A DNA stretch of 64,000 nt, from contig PNMH01000002.1 in assembly GCA_013823505.1 (NCBI GenBank), positions 52,349 to 116,348 of the forward strand. Reading direction: 5' to 3'. Source of the stretch: Polaromonas sp. (GTDB taxonomy: Bacteria; Pseudomonadota; Gammaproteobacteria; Burkholderiales; Burkholderiaceae). This document shows positions 54,501-62,877 of the stretch, one piece after another; positions within the stretch are counted from its first letter, which is position 1, and each line of letters opens with the position of its first letter. The position numbers were made by a program, and so were the translations under genes. Under the pieces are notes generated by a model. It was not told where the DNA came from. It did no database searches and saw only the letters and a list, made by a program, of their open reading frames with translations.

Positions 54501-57500
54501 GGCAAGACCAAGGCCATAGTCAATACGAGAACCGACGATGAGCGCGCGGAGAAAATTGAGAAGTCTGTTCGGGACTTGCTACCGGTCTATAACGCACGTG
54601 CCAAGTGCCTCGTCCCGTGGACCGACCGCCAAGGCGAATGGGCAAAGCTTGGAGAAGCGGTGACTCGCTACGGGCGTAACGACTACTCGATGCGTGACGA
54701 ACACAACGTTGCAGCCATGGCGAAGCGGATCGGTCAGTCGATAGCTGCGATGTTGCACCTGTCCGACATCGATGCTGAAGAGTGCGGAGAGCTTGCTCGT
54801 GGTGCAAGTCGGCCAAAGGACGGCCATGTCTCACGAGAAGAGTTGGCAACCTTCCAGGCGCTTTCGCTGCATAGTGGCGCGCATAACTTTGTACTCCAAC
54901 GTGCAGTTTCACACGCAGCTGCGGTCAAAGACGACAAGGCCCCCGCGACCGATAGAGCCGAACGCCTGGTGAGCGTGGCAAGGCTGCTCAGTTCGATCAG
55001 TCCCCATGACAGTGAGGCCATCTTCGCGGAGGCATCGGCGGTGCTCGAAGACGTTGACGTCGACAGCATCTTTCACCTAGAGATGCTTGAACCCTTGGCG
55101 GTGACGGCCACAGGCGCACTGAATACCGAAGGACGACGAGCGGTGTCATGTCAACTCGCCGAGTTGACTGCAAGTATCTGGCATGTGTTGGGCGACCATG
55201 AACGCTTCCCGTGGCAAGCCATAGCTAGATCGCTCGCCACGCTGGACCCGTGTGTTGGCCTAGCCGCCCTTGGCCGATGGGACGACACCGGCCAGGTGCG
55301 CGCTTACCGAATGCTTCCGGAGACCCTGAAGGTATGCCTCTCTGCCGGGACAATCTCGATTCAGTCAGCCTTGCCGCTTCTGCATCTGGGCCTCGACGTA
55401 GACGACGACCTGCTTGTGCCGCTTGCCAGGCATCTCGACGGTTCGCGGCACTCAGGCGACAGGTCCGCAGCAGCAGAGGAACTGGCTAGGCTGGCGGTTC
55501 TGGCGGTTGACGGCCACAACGGGTTGTCGCAGGTCAGGGCAACGACAAAAATGGCGTCCGCTTCGCAGTCCTCTCAATGGGTCGATCGCGGAAGGGAGAT
55601 GCTTCAGTTCTACGACGGACAGGCTGCTGCTCCCGACGACACTGAGACGACCGGCGATTCGGACGTTGGTGAATCATCATCCGACGTTACTCGCGCCGCG
55701 GTTCTAGCTGGAGGTCGACATATCACAGCTGCTGAGATCGAAGCAACCCTTCTTCGGGCTGAAGTGGAGGCAAGGCAGCGTCAACACTATGTCAATACTT
55801 CGGAAGTACTTCAGGAGATTCGGCGAGGCATCCGCCTTGTCGACCGCCGAGCGCATCTCGAAGCGCTTGCAGCTTGCGAAGTGCGGCGCTGGCGGAGCGA
55901 CCTGGCAACCGCGCTTTCCGAGGCCATACTGGAATGGGTCGGTACTTCTCCGGCAGTCGCAGGTTGGTGCCGTGAGATGCTGCCTACGATAGTGGCACAA
56001 CGCCTGCCGGACTTCTCTACGGCCAGGCACTGGGGGCAAGAGGCAGACATTTTGCCGGCCATGCTTTCCGGGAGCGGCCTATCGAGCGATCAAATTTGTG
56101 AGGCGCTATTGGAAGGCATTGAACTGCACGCCAACAAGTGGGACGCCGCCTCCGTGTACGGCGTGCTTGCCGTGCTGGCTGGCCAGATCACCCCCTCAGA
56201 AGCTGCGGAAGCATTGACGCGACATCTCGACAAAGAGGTCGCGGACTTGAAGAATCGGGATGACGCGCTTGACCGCTTTGGAATCCCCGCAGCTACTAGC
56301 GAGTCAGTAGCCCGCCTGCTCTACGCGATGCTTGGCGATGCAGACCTCCGAGTGCGTTGGAATGCAGCTCATGCATTAAGAGCCGCTGGGCGGTTGGGAC
56401 AGAACGCCATCATTGATTCCGTAGTTGCGCAGTGGGATCGATCGGTCGAGCCCGACTTTCGAGACCCCAAAGCCCAATTCTTTTGGCTTGCCGCAAGGCT
56501 TTGGTTGCTTATCGCACTGGAGCGTATCGCCGCAGAGTCCCCCGCCGCTGTAGCGAAACACGGACGCAGTCTTTTTGAGATCGCCACCAACTCAAGCTTC
56601 CCCCATCTGCTCTGTCAGCACTTCGCCAAAGGCGGCGTTGTTGCACTTCTCCGGGCTGGACATCTCCGACTTAGTGCCGCAGAGACTTCCCTGCTAGACG
56701 GAGTCGCCAAATCCGCCCTGCCGCCCATCCCATCGACGGGTCACAAGGGATTCGGTCGATTTGCGGACCAAGACGGGAGACGCTTTCGCTTCGACTCGAC
56801 AGACACGCTGCCCTACTGGTATGACGATTCTCTGCAACTCTTTGCCGATGTAACTGGCAGTGAGTTTTTGGACGTTGCGGAAAGCTGGATTCTTGACCGG
56901 TGGAGGGCGGAAACGGATTCGTGGATGTGGGTCAACGAACGAAGACAACATCGCTTTCGAAACGAGCCTTCGGCAAGCTCCCATCGACATGGTTCTTTGC
57001 CGACCATTGAGCGTACGCACACGCATTTCGAATGGCACGCCATGTGGTGTGTTGTCGGAGAGTTGCTCCAGACCAAGCCACTTGCGGAGTCCGAAGAGGG
57101 GCGCTGGCGCGACTGGGAGTATTGGTGGTCTCGTAGCGGTCTGACGGAGCCGTCCCATTGGTTGTCGGATCTCCGCGGGATCAAGCCGCTTGAACCTCGT
57201 CTGTGGTTCTCGGCGAAAGGGGAAGATGAAGATTGGATGAGGCGCGTGCGTCAGCAAGACCTGCTCGAGGAGCTGGGGTTAGGCGACTCAGACTCTGAAG
57301 TTGTCGTGGCGGGCTACACCTATGGGGCGCAGGGTCAGAAAAAGTCAACACTGAACATCTCCAGCGCCCTGGTGTCGCCCGAAACTGCTTCCGCGCTAGT
57401 GCGGGCTCTTCAGTCAATCGACAACGCCTGGGACTACAAGATTCCAGAGCAGGGCGACCATCTTGAGATTGATGAGGCACCCTATAAGCTGATTGGCTGG

Positions 57501-58061
57501 CTGCTTCACCCTGAGCGAGACAATAGGCTTGACCGCGACGATACGGTTCGACGCGAAGTGTCTTCGTGTGCGGTGAAGCCCGGAGCCAATGTGTCGAAAG
57601 TCCTTGGGCTCGTAAGCGCTAAGGATGGCGGATCTGGGCGCTGGGTCGGGGCTGAAGGTGAAGTGAAGTTTAGGTACGTCGCTTGGAGCGATGAAATGTC
57701 TGATTCGACGCTCAGGTATCCGTCCGATTTTCCGCGGTCATACGGTCATCGGCTGATTGGTTCAAAGTCTGCGATTCAAGATTTTCTACTCGAACGGCAA
57801 ATGGACCTTGTCGTGGAAATTGACCTGACTAGGAGAACGGGAGACGGATATGGCATCGATGATTCAGAAGAAAAAAAGAGTGTCTCGTACGACCTTGTCG
57901 TCGTCCTCCGTAGGGACGGGTGCATCGAAGCTGCCGACGGGTGTGTTGGAGCTTGGACAGCATCTCGTGAAGGAACTCAGACTACAAGACGGCGTGGACA
58001 CGTTAGGCCGATGGATGGCACACCATCTCGCGGAACTCCTAGTCGTAGCAAAAAACGCTGA
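51549..58061 (+). CDS. Giant Avs-like STAND NTPase with N-terminal Cap4-like nuclease domain
   Basis: This 2170-residue protein starts ARASNAGDDFHVLWALSHAL, then VTVEGIPV, WEGVDVALF and RVEIQQLKYS, which together form a PD-(D/E)XK core with D and Q-x-K, like Cap4/DUF4297 nucleases. A STAND NTPase follows: Walker A LHGEGGSGKTTALQDL (about 292-299) and Walker B LLVIAIDAADNSV (about 390). About 1500 residues of helical, HEAT-like sequence (ADLRVRWNAAHALRAAG) complete it. This is the nuclease-STAND-sensor plan of Avs proteins, which bind a phage protein and become nucleases. I cannot assign it to a named Avs type. The last 40 residues overlap the next gene and look non-native. Confidence 0.75.
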   Translation: MDHENVSGARASNAGDDFHVLWALSHALRVLDASSELGAVTVEGIPVPAQSGAWEGVDVALFYGGDSLRSATRVEIQQLKYSTTSPRTAWSVARLAHSTRKSGGNNSVMARLAAAYAEVLRVAPQLSPKDVKVKLVSNQPVHGRVVRALSASATRRSDASPTAAEDRKTLLNASGLGEKEFSRLAKALDFSECQGPSRFEMHLRVISAIGRIAASEARQAMLELRQVVYMRMLPGDSSPITRSVILGAMFVGDPQALLPCPSQLKSVDDVVPRASVDVLARELSVQQRVCLHGEGGSGKTTALQDLKSQLPNGSELVVFDCYGAGRYLDSDGQRHLARHALLHLCNEISARLGVPVLVAASNSVDYVREFSSRLRMAAEVVQSRADDALLVIAIDAADNSVTAAQTRVPPERSFVHDVVALGELPPNVRIVVAARTGRLEILRLPAEFKFTPVANFTLSEATEFIHRRWKAAPPRWIEDLHFLSGGNPRVMSYAFDYASKQPRNALAYLKPSGKELGLIFGERVKEALRKGGDSVEFGKLCAGLVALARPIPVKQLAAVLEVTDAHVHDLCNDLAPGLRREGSFLSFADEDFEAFISDRAASSLPRVRASAAACLLAKHDEDEYCAEHVAASLLAAGERTELLRLAQSHPEPRPIKDPVRRREVQLQRLKLAMRAAREAGRRSEAILVLLRGARALRTDEAVRKMLTDNLDLSARFAQRSLRKAVLQDRKYVGLHGRTLSHLMLDAAIRGDELRMRDWRRQFLAWLETYFQRHKESEGSRSDWTLGYGEIAAEGEAVLRTEGARAGIATLRRWTPKTLMPKVIQIITHRLLSSGESKLVEAVLAEIHGAPLWDVTIRVPLALAGKEPGLDQLQRNIGRWVRRGWLAAGPSTSGIEQQRGQSGLIELLLTGAEVVAARRGIVPEVRQVLEVIASPSVRTRDRVRRSSYDFLDATLRAHTLLKLLEGEDATVESYFGPAKPPSVEDGKTKAIVNTRTDDERAEKIEKSVRDLLPVYNARAKCLVPWTDRQGEWAKLGEAVTRYGRNDYSMRDEHNVAAMAKRIGQSIAAMLHLSDIDAEECGELARGASRPKDGHVSREELATFQALSLHSGAHNFVLQRAVSHAAAVKDDKAPATDRAERLVSVARLLSSISPHDSEAIFAEASAVLEDVDVDSIFHLEMLEPLAVTATGALNTEGRRAVSCQLAELTASIWHVLGDHERFPWQAIARSLATLDPCVGLAALGRWDDTGQVRAYRMLPETLKVCLSAGTISIQSALPLLHLGLDVDDDLLVPLARHLDGSRHSGDRSAAAEELARLAVLAVDGHNGLSQVRATTKMASASQSSQWVDRGREMLQFYDGQAAAPDDTETTGDSDVGESSSDVTRAAVLAGGRHITAAEIEATLLRAEVEARQRQHYVNTSEVLQEIRRGIRLVDRRAHLEALAACEVRRWRSDLATALSEAILEWVGTSPAVAGWCREMLPTIVAQRLPDFSTARHWGQEADILPAMLSGSGLSSDQICEALLEGIELHANKWDAASVYGVLAVLAGQITPSEAAEALTRHLDKEVADLKNRDDALDRFGIPAATSESVARLLYAMLGDADLRVRWNAAHALRAAGRLGQNAIIDSVVAQWDRSVEPDFRDPKAQFFWLAARLWLLIALERIAAESPAAVAKHGRSLFEIATNSSFPHLLCQHFAKGGVVALLRAGHLRLSAAETSLLDGVAKSALPPIPSTGHKGFGRFADQDGRRFRFDSTDTLPYWYDDSLQLFADVTGSEFLDVAESWILDRWRAETDSWMWVNERRQHRFRNEPSASSHRHGSLPTIERTHTHFEWHAMWCVVGELLQTKPLAESEEGRWRDWEYWWSRSGLTEPSHWLSDLRGIKPLEPRLWFSAKGEDEDWMRRVRQQDLLEELGLGDSDSEVVVAGYTYGAQGQKKSTLNISSALVSPETASALVRALQSIDNAWDYKIPEQGDHLEIDEAPYKLIGWLLHPERDNRLDRDDTVRREVSSCAVKPGANVSKVLGLVSAKDGGSGRWVGAEGEVKFRYVAWSDEMSDSTLRYPSDFPRSYGHRLIGSKSAIQDFLLERQMDLVVEIDLTRRTGDGYGIDDSEEKKSVSYDLVVVLRRDGCIEAADGCVGAWTASREGTQTTRRRGHVRPMDGTPSRGTPSRSKKR

Positions 58062-58620
58062 CCATGCTGAGCGCCCAGCTGCGGAAGATCGCGTCGCTAA
58101 TCTGATCCTGAGGATTTGGGCTCACAGGGAAGCCAAACCAATCGGTATCACCCCGCTTGCTCGCTACGAGAGGGCAGCCAATGTGCTAGCGGCGATCCAT
58201 CCAAAAGAAGGTTTATTCGCGCCGTTGAGTTTGCGGGAAGCGCCTACGAGAGTCGCGCGCTCGTTGGAGGTTTTCGATCTCGCATCAAGATTGACGGTGC
58301 TGAGCCTTGCAGACATCTTGCCGAACCCTCCACCCGGGGTAGAAGAAATCGTTGAGCAGTTCTTGTCTGGTGAAGAAAAGGACTTCTTAGCGGCGGCTAG
58401 AGCGACCTATGACCTGCTCGCAAGTGGTCCCTCCAATGAGTCTCGCAAACGGAAACGTTCCGCCAATACAGCCGCGGAAGAGATTGAGCGCTCGCGTTCA
58501 AACCTACTGCAGAGGTTGCAAACCGCTGTTGGAGAGCTCGTTGAAAGTTCCGCCGAAAAAGCACCTGCCGAGACGGTCGGCGACGTACCGCGACGAGCCA
58601 AGGAAAAGCGACAGACGTAG
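57850..58620 (+). CDS. 256-residue partner protein overlapping the giant STAND gene
   Basis: This helical, charged protein (VLELGQHLVKELRLQDGVDTLG, AEDRVANLILRIWAHREAKPIG, SLEVFDLASRLTVLSLADILP) is in the +1 frame and overlaps the giant gene by 212 bp. The ATG at 57850 gives a low-complexity Ser/Lys-rich start; a GTG at 57940 would begin exactly at VLELGQHL and halve the overlap. The coding signal clearly passes from one frame to the other near 57940. The protein is otherwise unknown. Its tight overlap indicates joint function with the STAND protein. Confidence 0.7.
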   Translation: MASMIQKKKRVSRTTLSSSSVGTGASKLPTGVLELGQHLVKELRLQDGVDTLGRWMAHHLAELLVVAKNADHAERPAAEDRVANLILRIWAHREAKPIGITPLARYERAANVLAAIHPKEGLFAPLSLREAPTRVARSLEVFDLASRLTVLSLADILPNPPPGVEEIVEQFLSGEEKDFLAAARATYDLLASGPSNESRKRKRSANTAAEEIERSRSNLLQRLQTAVGELVESSAEKAPAETVGDVPRRAKEKRQT

Positions 58621-58788
58621 GAGGGATTGCCATTGAGAAGATCCCTCGAATTGGGCAGTTGGCGTTTTAGCGCTGGGTTAACCGCAGTCCTATCGTGCTC
58701 GGGGCGGACGGGCCGCTTACGAGTGCCCGCCAATCAGTCGGTCGGCACCCCGGCGCAGCTTTCATGCGCTGCGGCTTGGGATGGCATC

Positions 58789-59964
58789 CTATTTTCGCGC
58801 TGGACTGTTCTTGCCGTAGCCGAGCCAAAGCACCGCATCCAATTCGGCGATGTTTTTGGCGGGGTGATTTGGATTGGCACGCAAGGTCATGCGGAGGCGC
58901 TGCGCCAGATCAACAAAGGTAACGCCTTCAGATGCACCGCGCGGTCCCTTGAATTTGATCGCCGCCAAGAACTCTTCAACCGGCTCATTCTTCACCGGGT
59001 AGAGGTCCGGAAACCGGAGACAAAGCATCTCGGATAAGAACGCGCCTCGAGACCGGACGCCCTTTTCGCGCAGTGCATCAATTTCCTCGGCGACCACCGC
59101 GTCCCGACTCGCAGCGGGGGCGTCGACTATGCGGAGGAACGATTGGCAGAGTTCGCGGAAGTCACTCGCCTTTCCCTGGCGCTCCCAACCTGCGCCCTGC
59201 AGTCGATTGTTGAGTTCGAAGCTCCAGTGCTCGGGCAGCGCGTTATAGAAGTCTTCGTTCGACTTACGCCCGGTAGCGCAGGCTTTGAAAATGCGCATCA
59301 ACCCAGCCTTGTGAACTTCATAGCTCGCGAGTTGATCCCGGCGCTTGCGGACTATTTCAGCCGCTCCGGCAATCTGTGGCAACTGCAAGGCGTCCAGTAG
59401 TTCCTCTGCTGAGGACTTTCCTGACGAACCGGTCGGTCCACCACGGGGTGCCTCCCGGTAGATCGCTAGCCAACCCTCTGAGACTGCAAGGCACGAGGTC
59501 GTCATAGATTCGACCCAACCGCGTGCGGTGTCGAATTGTGACTCGCTTGCTTGGAAGTAGACGTTCGCCTCGTGATTGCGTGAGAACGCTGCCCTAGTCA
59601 GGTTGGATGAGCCGACAAGCGCGTGGAAGCTGCCGTTCGCCTCTCGCCAGAACATCGCCTTCGGATGGAACCCCTCAATTCCCGTCGCCACCTTGAACTG
59701 CCCTTCGAATCTCTTCGGAAGCCAGCCCATGACCTTACGGCAAGCCTCTTTGCGGGTGATACCGAAGTCCTTGCCGACAATGAAAAGGAACTTCTTACAG
59801 CCGTCGTTTAGCTTGGCCGGAGCGTCCCATTCCGTCAGGTAGGCCGAGACGATGTAGAGCTCGACCGCCTTCCTCAGCGCGTCCATGTAGTGATGCTCGA
59901 GGCTCTTGTCACCACCATCGGGCAGCAGTATCAGGTTCACAACGTTCCTCCCATTTGTTGGCAT
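58789..59964 (-). CDS. Phospholipase D-family nuclease-like protein
   Basis: This 391-residue protein has one HKD-type motif: GFHPKAMFW (H-x-K) followed by ALVGSSNLTRAAFSRNHEANV, the PLD nuclease pattern seen in BfiI-like and related defence proteins. The N-terminus begins NVVNLILLPDGGDKSL. The C-terminal half (about 210-391) is an unknown helical domain. With one HKD motif it should act as a dimer. It converges with the 256-residue partner gene and is the last cargo gene before the right end. Confidence 0.8.
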   Translation of the reverse strand: MPTNGRNVVNLILLPDGGDKSLEHHYMDALRKAVELYIVSAYLTEWDAPAKLNDGCKKFLFIVGKDFGITRKEACRKVMGWLPKRFEGQFKVATGIEGFHPKAMFWREANGSFHALVGSSNLTRAAFSRNHEANVYFQASESQFDTARGWVESMTTSCLAVSEGWLAIYREAPRGGPTGSSGKSSAEELLDALQLPQIAGAAEIVRKRRDQLASYEVHKAGLMRIFKACATGRKSNEDFYNALPEHWSFELNNRLQGAGWERQGKASDFRELCQSFLRIVDAPAASRDAVVAEEIDALREKGVRSRGAFLSEMLCLRFPDLYPVKNEPVEEFLAAIKFKGPRGASEGVTFVDLAQRLRMTLRANPNHPAKNIAELDAVLWLGYGKNSPARK

Positions 59965-60101
59965 GCAAGACGAGGGCCTGTACGCATGGCAACGCCCACC
60001 GACGTCACACGCTGCAGACTGTCGTCCCTCATCACACGAGGTGGGTCATTGGCTAGCGAGGGGGTCTGTCGCTTTTCGCCTCAGCCGACGTCAGGAAAAT
60101 A

Positions 60102-60127
60102 GTAACAAGACGGTGACGTCTTGTTAC
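60102..60127. repeat. Perfect inverted repeat next to the right end
   Basis: GTAACAAGAC (60102-60111) and GTCTTGTTAC (60118-60127) form a perfect 10-bp hairpin with loop GGTGAC, 36 bp inside the right terminal repeat. It may stop transcription entering the element from the glmS side, or bind a protein. No T-run defines a classical terminator. Confidence 0.55.
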
Positions 60128-60145
60128 CTTCTAAGAGGTGTTTTT

Positions 60146-60193
60146 CGACAGACCTATTTTTCTCCGACAGACCTCATTTTTCGGGTTCACTAG
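60146..60193 (-). repeat. Transposon right end: TnsB-type sites and terminal inverted repeat
   Basis: CGACAGACCT (60146-60155) and CCGACAGACCT (60164-60174) are two closely spaced TnsB-type sites in the orientation expected for a right end. The terminal 31 bp (60163-60193) are the exact reverse complement of 10565-10595. A further core in the opposite orientation, GGTCTGTCG, lies at 60063-60071 and may be a third, distal site. Confidence 0.85.
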
Positions 60194-60260
60194 TCACCGT
60201 TCGGCCCGCCCCTCACTCCACCGTGACACTCTTGGCCAGGTTGCGAGGCTTGTCCACGTC
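60190..60260 (-). other. attTn7-type attachment site at the glmS 3' end
   Basis: The insertion point (CTAG at 60190-60193) is followed after 19 bp by the glmS stop codon at 60215-60213 and the conserved codons for [10 protein letters not shown]. In Tn7, TnsD binds these codons and directs insertion about 25 bp beyond the gene, leaving glmS intact. The distance and orientation match. Only the CTAG is shared by both flanks, not a full 5-bp duplication. Confidence 0.8.
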
Positions 60261-62081
60261 GGTGCCCTTGGCCAACGCCGTGTGGTACGCCAGCATCTGC
60301 AGCGGCACCACATGCAGGATGGGCGAGAGCGCGCCGTAGTGCTCGGGCATGCGGATCACGTGGATGCCTTCGCTGCTGGTGATGCGGGTGTCAGCGTCGG
60401 CCAGCACATACAGCACGCCACCGCGTGCACGCACCTCCTGCATGTTGCTCTTGAGCTTTTCCAGCAGCGCGTCGTTGGGTGCCACGGTGACCACCGGCAT
60501 GGCCGCGGTCACCAGCGCGAGCGGGCCGTGTTTAAGCTCACCGGCCGGGTAAGCCTCGGCGTGGATGTAGCTGATCTCTTTCAGCTTCAAGGCGCCTTCG
60601 AGCGCAATCGGGTAATGCAAACCCCGACCGAGGAACAGCGCGTTGTCCATGCGCGCAAAGTCCTCGGCCCAGCTGATGACCTGCGGCTCCAGCGCGAGCA
60701 CGGCCTGCAGGGCCACCGGCAAGTGGCGCATGGCCTTCAGGTGGCCGGCTTCGTCTTCTTCGCTCAGATGACCGCGCACCTGCGCCAACGCGAGGGTGAG
60801 CAGGAACAGGCCCGCGAGCTGGGTGGTGAAGGCCTTGGTGGAGGCCACGCCGATCTCGACGCCGGCCCGCGTGATGTAGGCCAGTTCGCATTCGCGCACC
60901 ATGGCGGAGGTAGCCACGTTGCAGATGGTCAGGGTGTGCTTCATGCCCAGCCCTTGCGCGTGGCGCAGCGCAGCCAGGGTGTCGGCGGTCTCGCCGCTTT
61001 GCGTGATGGTCACCACCAGGGTGCGCGGGTTGGGCACGCTGGTGCGGTAGCGGTACTCGCTGGCAACTTCCACCTGCGTGGGGATCTTCGCGATGCTCTC
61101 CAGCCAGTACTTGGCGGTGCAGCCGCTGTAGTAGCTGGTGCCGCAGGCGAGGATGAGCACGTTGTCGATGTCCTTGAAAACCCGGTAGGCACCGTCGCCA
61201 AAGAGTTCGGGCGTGATGCCCTCCAGACCTTCGAGCGTGTCGCCGATGGCGCGCGGCTGCTCGAAGATTTCTTTTTGCATGTAGTGGCGGTAAGGGCCGA
61301 GTTCGGCCGCGCCGCTGTGGGCCTGCACTGTCTTCACCGGGCGCTTGGCCGCGTCGAGCGCACGGCCCTGGGCGTCCAGCACCCAGTAGCGGCCGAGTTG
61401 CAGATCGACCAGGTCGCCCTCTTCCAGGTAAACGATCTGGTCGGTCACGCCGGCCAGGGCCATGGCGTCGCTGGCCAGGAAGTGCTCTGCACCCCGCACG
61501 CCATCGACCGTGCCCACCCCCAGCACCAGGGGTGAGCCAGCGCGCGCGCCCACCACGCGGTGGGGTTCGTCTTTGTGGAACACCGCCAGCGCATAGGCGC
61601 CGTGCAACTGCACCACCGCGGCTTGTAATGCGGCGAACACGTCGCCCTCGTACAGCGAATCGATGAGGTGGGCGATGACTTCGGTGTCGGTCTGGCTCTC
61701 GAACAAGTAGCCCTTGGCTTGCAGGGCGGCGCGCAGTTCGTCGTGGTTTTCAATGATGCCGTTGTGCACCAGCGCCACCCGGCCCGCGGTGCCCGAGGCA
61801 GCGCCTGGGCCGTGGCTGAAATGGGGGTGGGCGTTGTGCACCACCGGCGCGCCGTGTGTGGCCCAGCGGGTGTGGGCGATGCCGGTGCCGCTGGCAATGC
61901 CGTCGGCCTGCACCTGTTGCGCCAGCTCGGCCACGCGCGCTGTGCTGCGCGCGCGCTGCAAGCCGCCGGTGTGCACCGCCACGCCACATGAGTCGTAGCC
62001 GCGGTACTCCAGCCGCTGCAAACCCTGAACCAGCACAGGCACCACATTGCGCCCCGAAACCCCTGCCACGATGCCACACAT
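60213..62081 (-). CDS. glmS: Glutamine-fructose-6-phosphate aminotransferase (isomerizing)
   Basis: This 622-residue enzyme makes glucosamine-6-phosphate for cell-wall synthesis. The N-terminal Cys nucleophile follows Met directly ([14 protein letters not shown]), the glutaminase domain includes [13 protein letters not shown] and [11 protein letters not shown], and two SIS domains follow ([34 protein letters not shown]). The C-terminus ends NLAKSVTVE, the highly conserved Tn7 target. The start at 62081 is fixed by Cys-2; the longer upstream frame is not real. The gene is intact despite the adjacent transposon. Confidence 0.97.
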   Translation of the reverse strand: MCGIVAGVSGRNVVPVLVQGLQRLEYRGYDSCGVAVHTGGLQRARSTARVAELAQQVQADGIASGTGIAHTRWATHGAPVVHNAHPHFSHGPGAASGTAGRVALVHNGIIENHDELRAALQAKGYLFESQTDTEVIAHLIDSLYEGDVFAALQAAVVQLHGAYALAVFHKDEPHRVVGARAGSPLVLGVGTVDGVRGAEHFLASDAMALAGVTDQIVYLEEGDLVDLQLGRYWVLDAQGRALDAAKRPVKTVQAHSGAAELGPYRHYMQKEIFEQPRAIGDTLEGLEGITPELFGDGAYRVFKDIDNVLILACGTSYYSGCTAKYWLESIAKIPTQVEVASEYRYRTSVPNPRTLVVTITQSGETADTLAALRHAQGLGMKHTLTICNVATSAMVRECELAYITRAGVEIGVASTKAFTTQLAGLFLLTLALAQVRGHLSEEDEAGHLKAMRHLPVALQAVLALEPQVISWAEDFARMDNALFLGRGLHYPIALEGALKLKEISYIHAEAYPAGELKHGPLALVTAAMPVVTVAPNDALLEKLKSNMQEVRARGGVLYVLADADTRITSSEGIHVIRMPEHYGALSPILHVVPLQMLAYHTALAKGTDVDKPRNLAKSVTVE

Positions 62082-62207
62082 ATTGCTCTCCGAAAAATGT
62101 TGGATGGCCAATGCTAGTGACTGCAGCCTGAAATAAAAGGCCAAAATGTCACGCCTTATCGAGAATAATTTCCCCCAGATAGACTCTTGGCCATTACGAT
62201 CATCAAC

Positions 62208-62714
62208 ATGATGAATATGGAAGAAATCGTCATCGACGAAGCCGATCTCCGCCTGCTTGACTTGCTGCAGACCGACGCGTCGCGGAGCAACCAGGCGCTG
62301 GCCGAACTGGCCCACCTGTCGCCGCCCACCTGCCTGCGGCGCACCAAAAGGCTGCGCCAGCTGGGGCTGATCGAGCGCGAAGTGGCCATTTTGAGCGCCG
62401 ACCGCCTGGCGCCGGTGCTGGGCCACGGGCTCACGGCACTGGTGGAGATCACGCTGGAGCGCCAGGGGGCCGAGCTGCTCGACGCATTCGAAACCCGCGT
62501 GCTGCCCGTGACGCAGGTGCAACAGTGCTACCGCGTCAGCCCGGGCCCGGATTTTGTGCTGGTGGTGCATTGCCACGACATGCCGGACTACCTCGCACTC
62601 GCGCAACGCCTGTTCACCAGCGATGCCAACGTGCGCAACATCAAGGCGTTCTTCAGTCTGAAACGCGCCAAATTCGACCCCAGGCTGGCCTTGCCGCTCA
62701 AAGGGTCCTCGTGA
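62208..62714 (+). CDS. Lrp/AsnC-family transcriptional regulator
   Basis: This 168-residue regulator has an N-terminal HTH ([47 protein letters not shown]) and an RAM/AsnC ligand domain ([24 protein letters not shown], then [19 protein letters not shown]). It is divergent from glmS over a 126-bp spacer and may regulate it or an amino-acid gene elsewhere. The exact start among three nearby ATGs (62208, 62211, 62217) is unsure. Confidence 0.92.
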   Translation: MMNMEEIVIDEADLRLLDLLQTDASRSNQALAELAHLSPPTCLRRTKRLRQLGLIEREVAILSADRLAPVLGHGLTALVEITLERQGAELLDAFETRVLPVTQVQQCYRVSPGPDFVLVVHCHDMPDYLALAQRLFTSDANVRNIKAFFSLKRAKFDPRLALPLKGSS

Positions 62715-62877
62715 CTCCAATGCACCACATTGGTACTCAGTTGGACGAGAAAAGTTGATACATAGCTCACACTTGGCGCACTTCTTGCCACTTCCATGAG
62801 TTGACGAAACAAACTTTATGTAACAACCTCCGCCTTTAGCCGAAGTGAAAAGGCGGACTGACTTCAGGAGTTTTTTG

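Larger units (their letters stand above)
10569..60189. mobile_element. Tn7-like transposon inserted downstream of glmS, carrying a defence island (~49.6 kb)
   Basis: The boundaries are two perfect 31-bp inverted repeats (10565-10595, 60163-60193) whose outer CTAG is self-complementary. The element proper most likely begins TGAACCC and ends GGGTTCA. Both ends carry repeated (A)GGTCTGTCGG-type TnsB sites. The right end is 23 bp past the glmS stop codon, matching Tn7 insertion into attTn7. TnsA, TnsB, TnsC and two TniQ/TnsD-like proteins are encoded inside. A 5-bp target duplication is not evident: the flanking bases are TCTAG on the left and CTAGT on the right, sharing only CTAG. The core lies mid-element, unlike Tn7, where it adjoins one end. 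Confidence 0.9.

Noticed and set aside
57870..57878. Programmed -1 frameshift at A-AAA-AAG in the giant STAND gene
   Set aside because: The heptamer is in the right phase, but the -1 frame meets a TAG within about a dozen codons, and the partner gene is in the +1 frame, so no useful fusion results.
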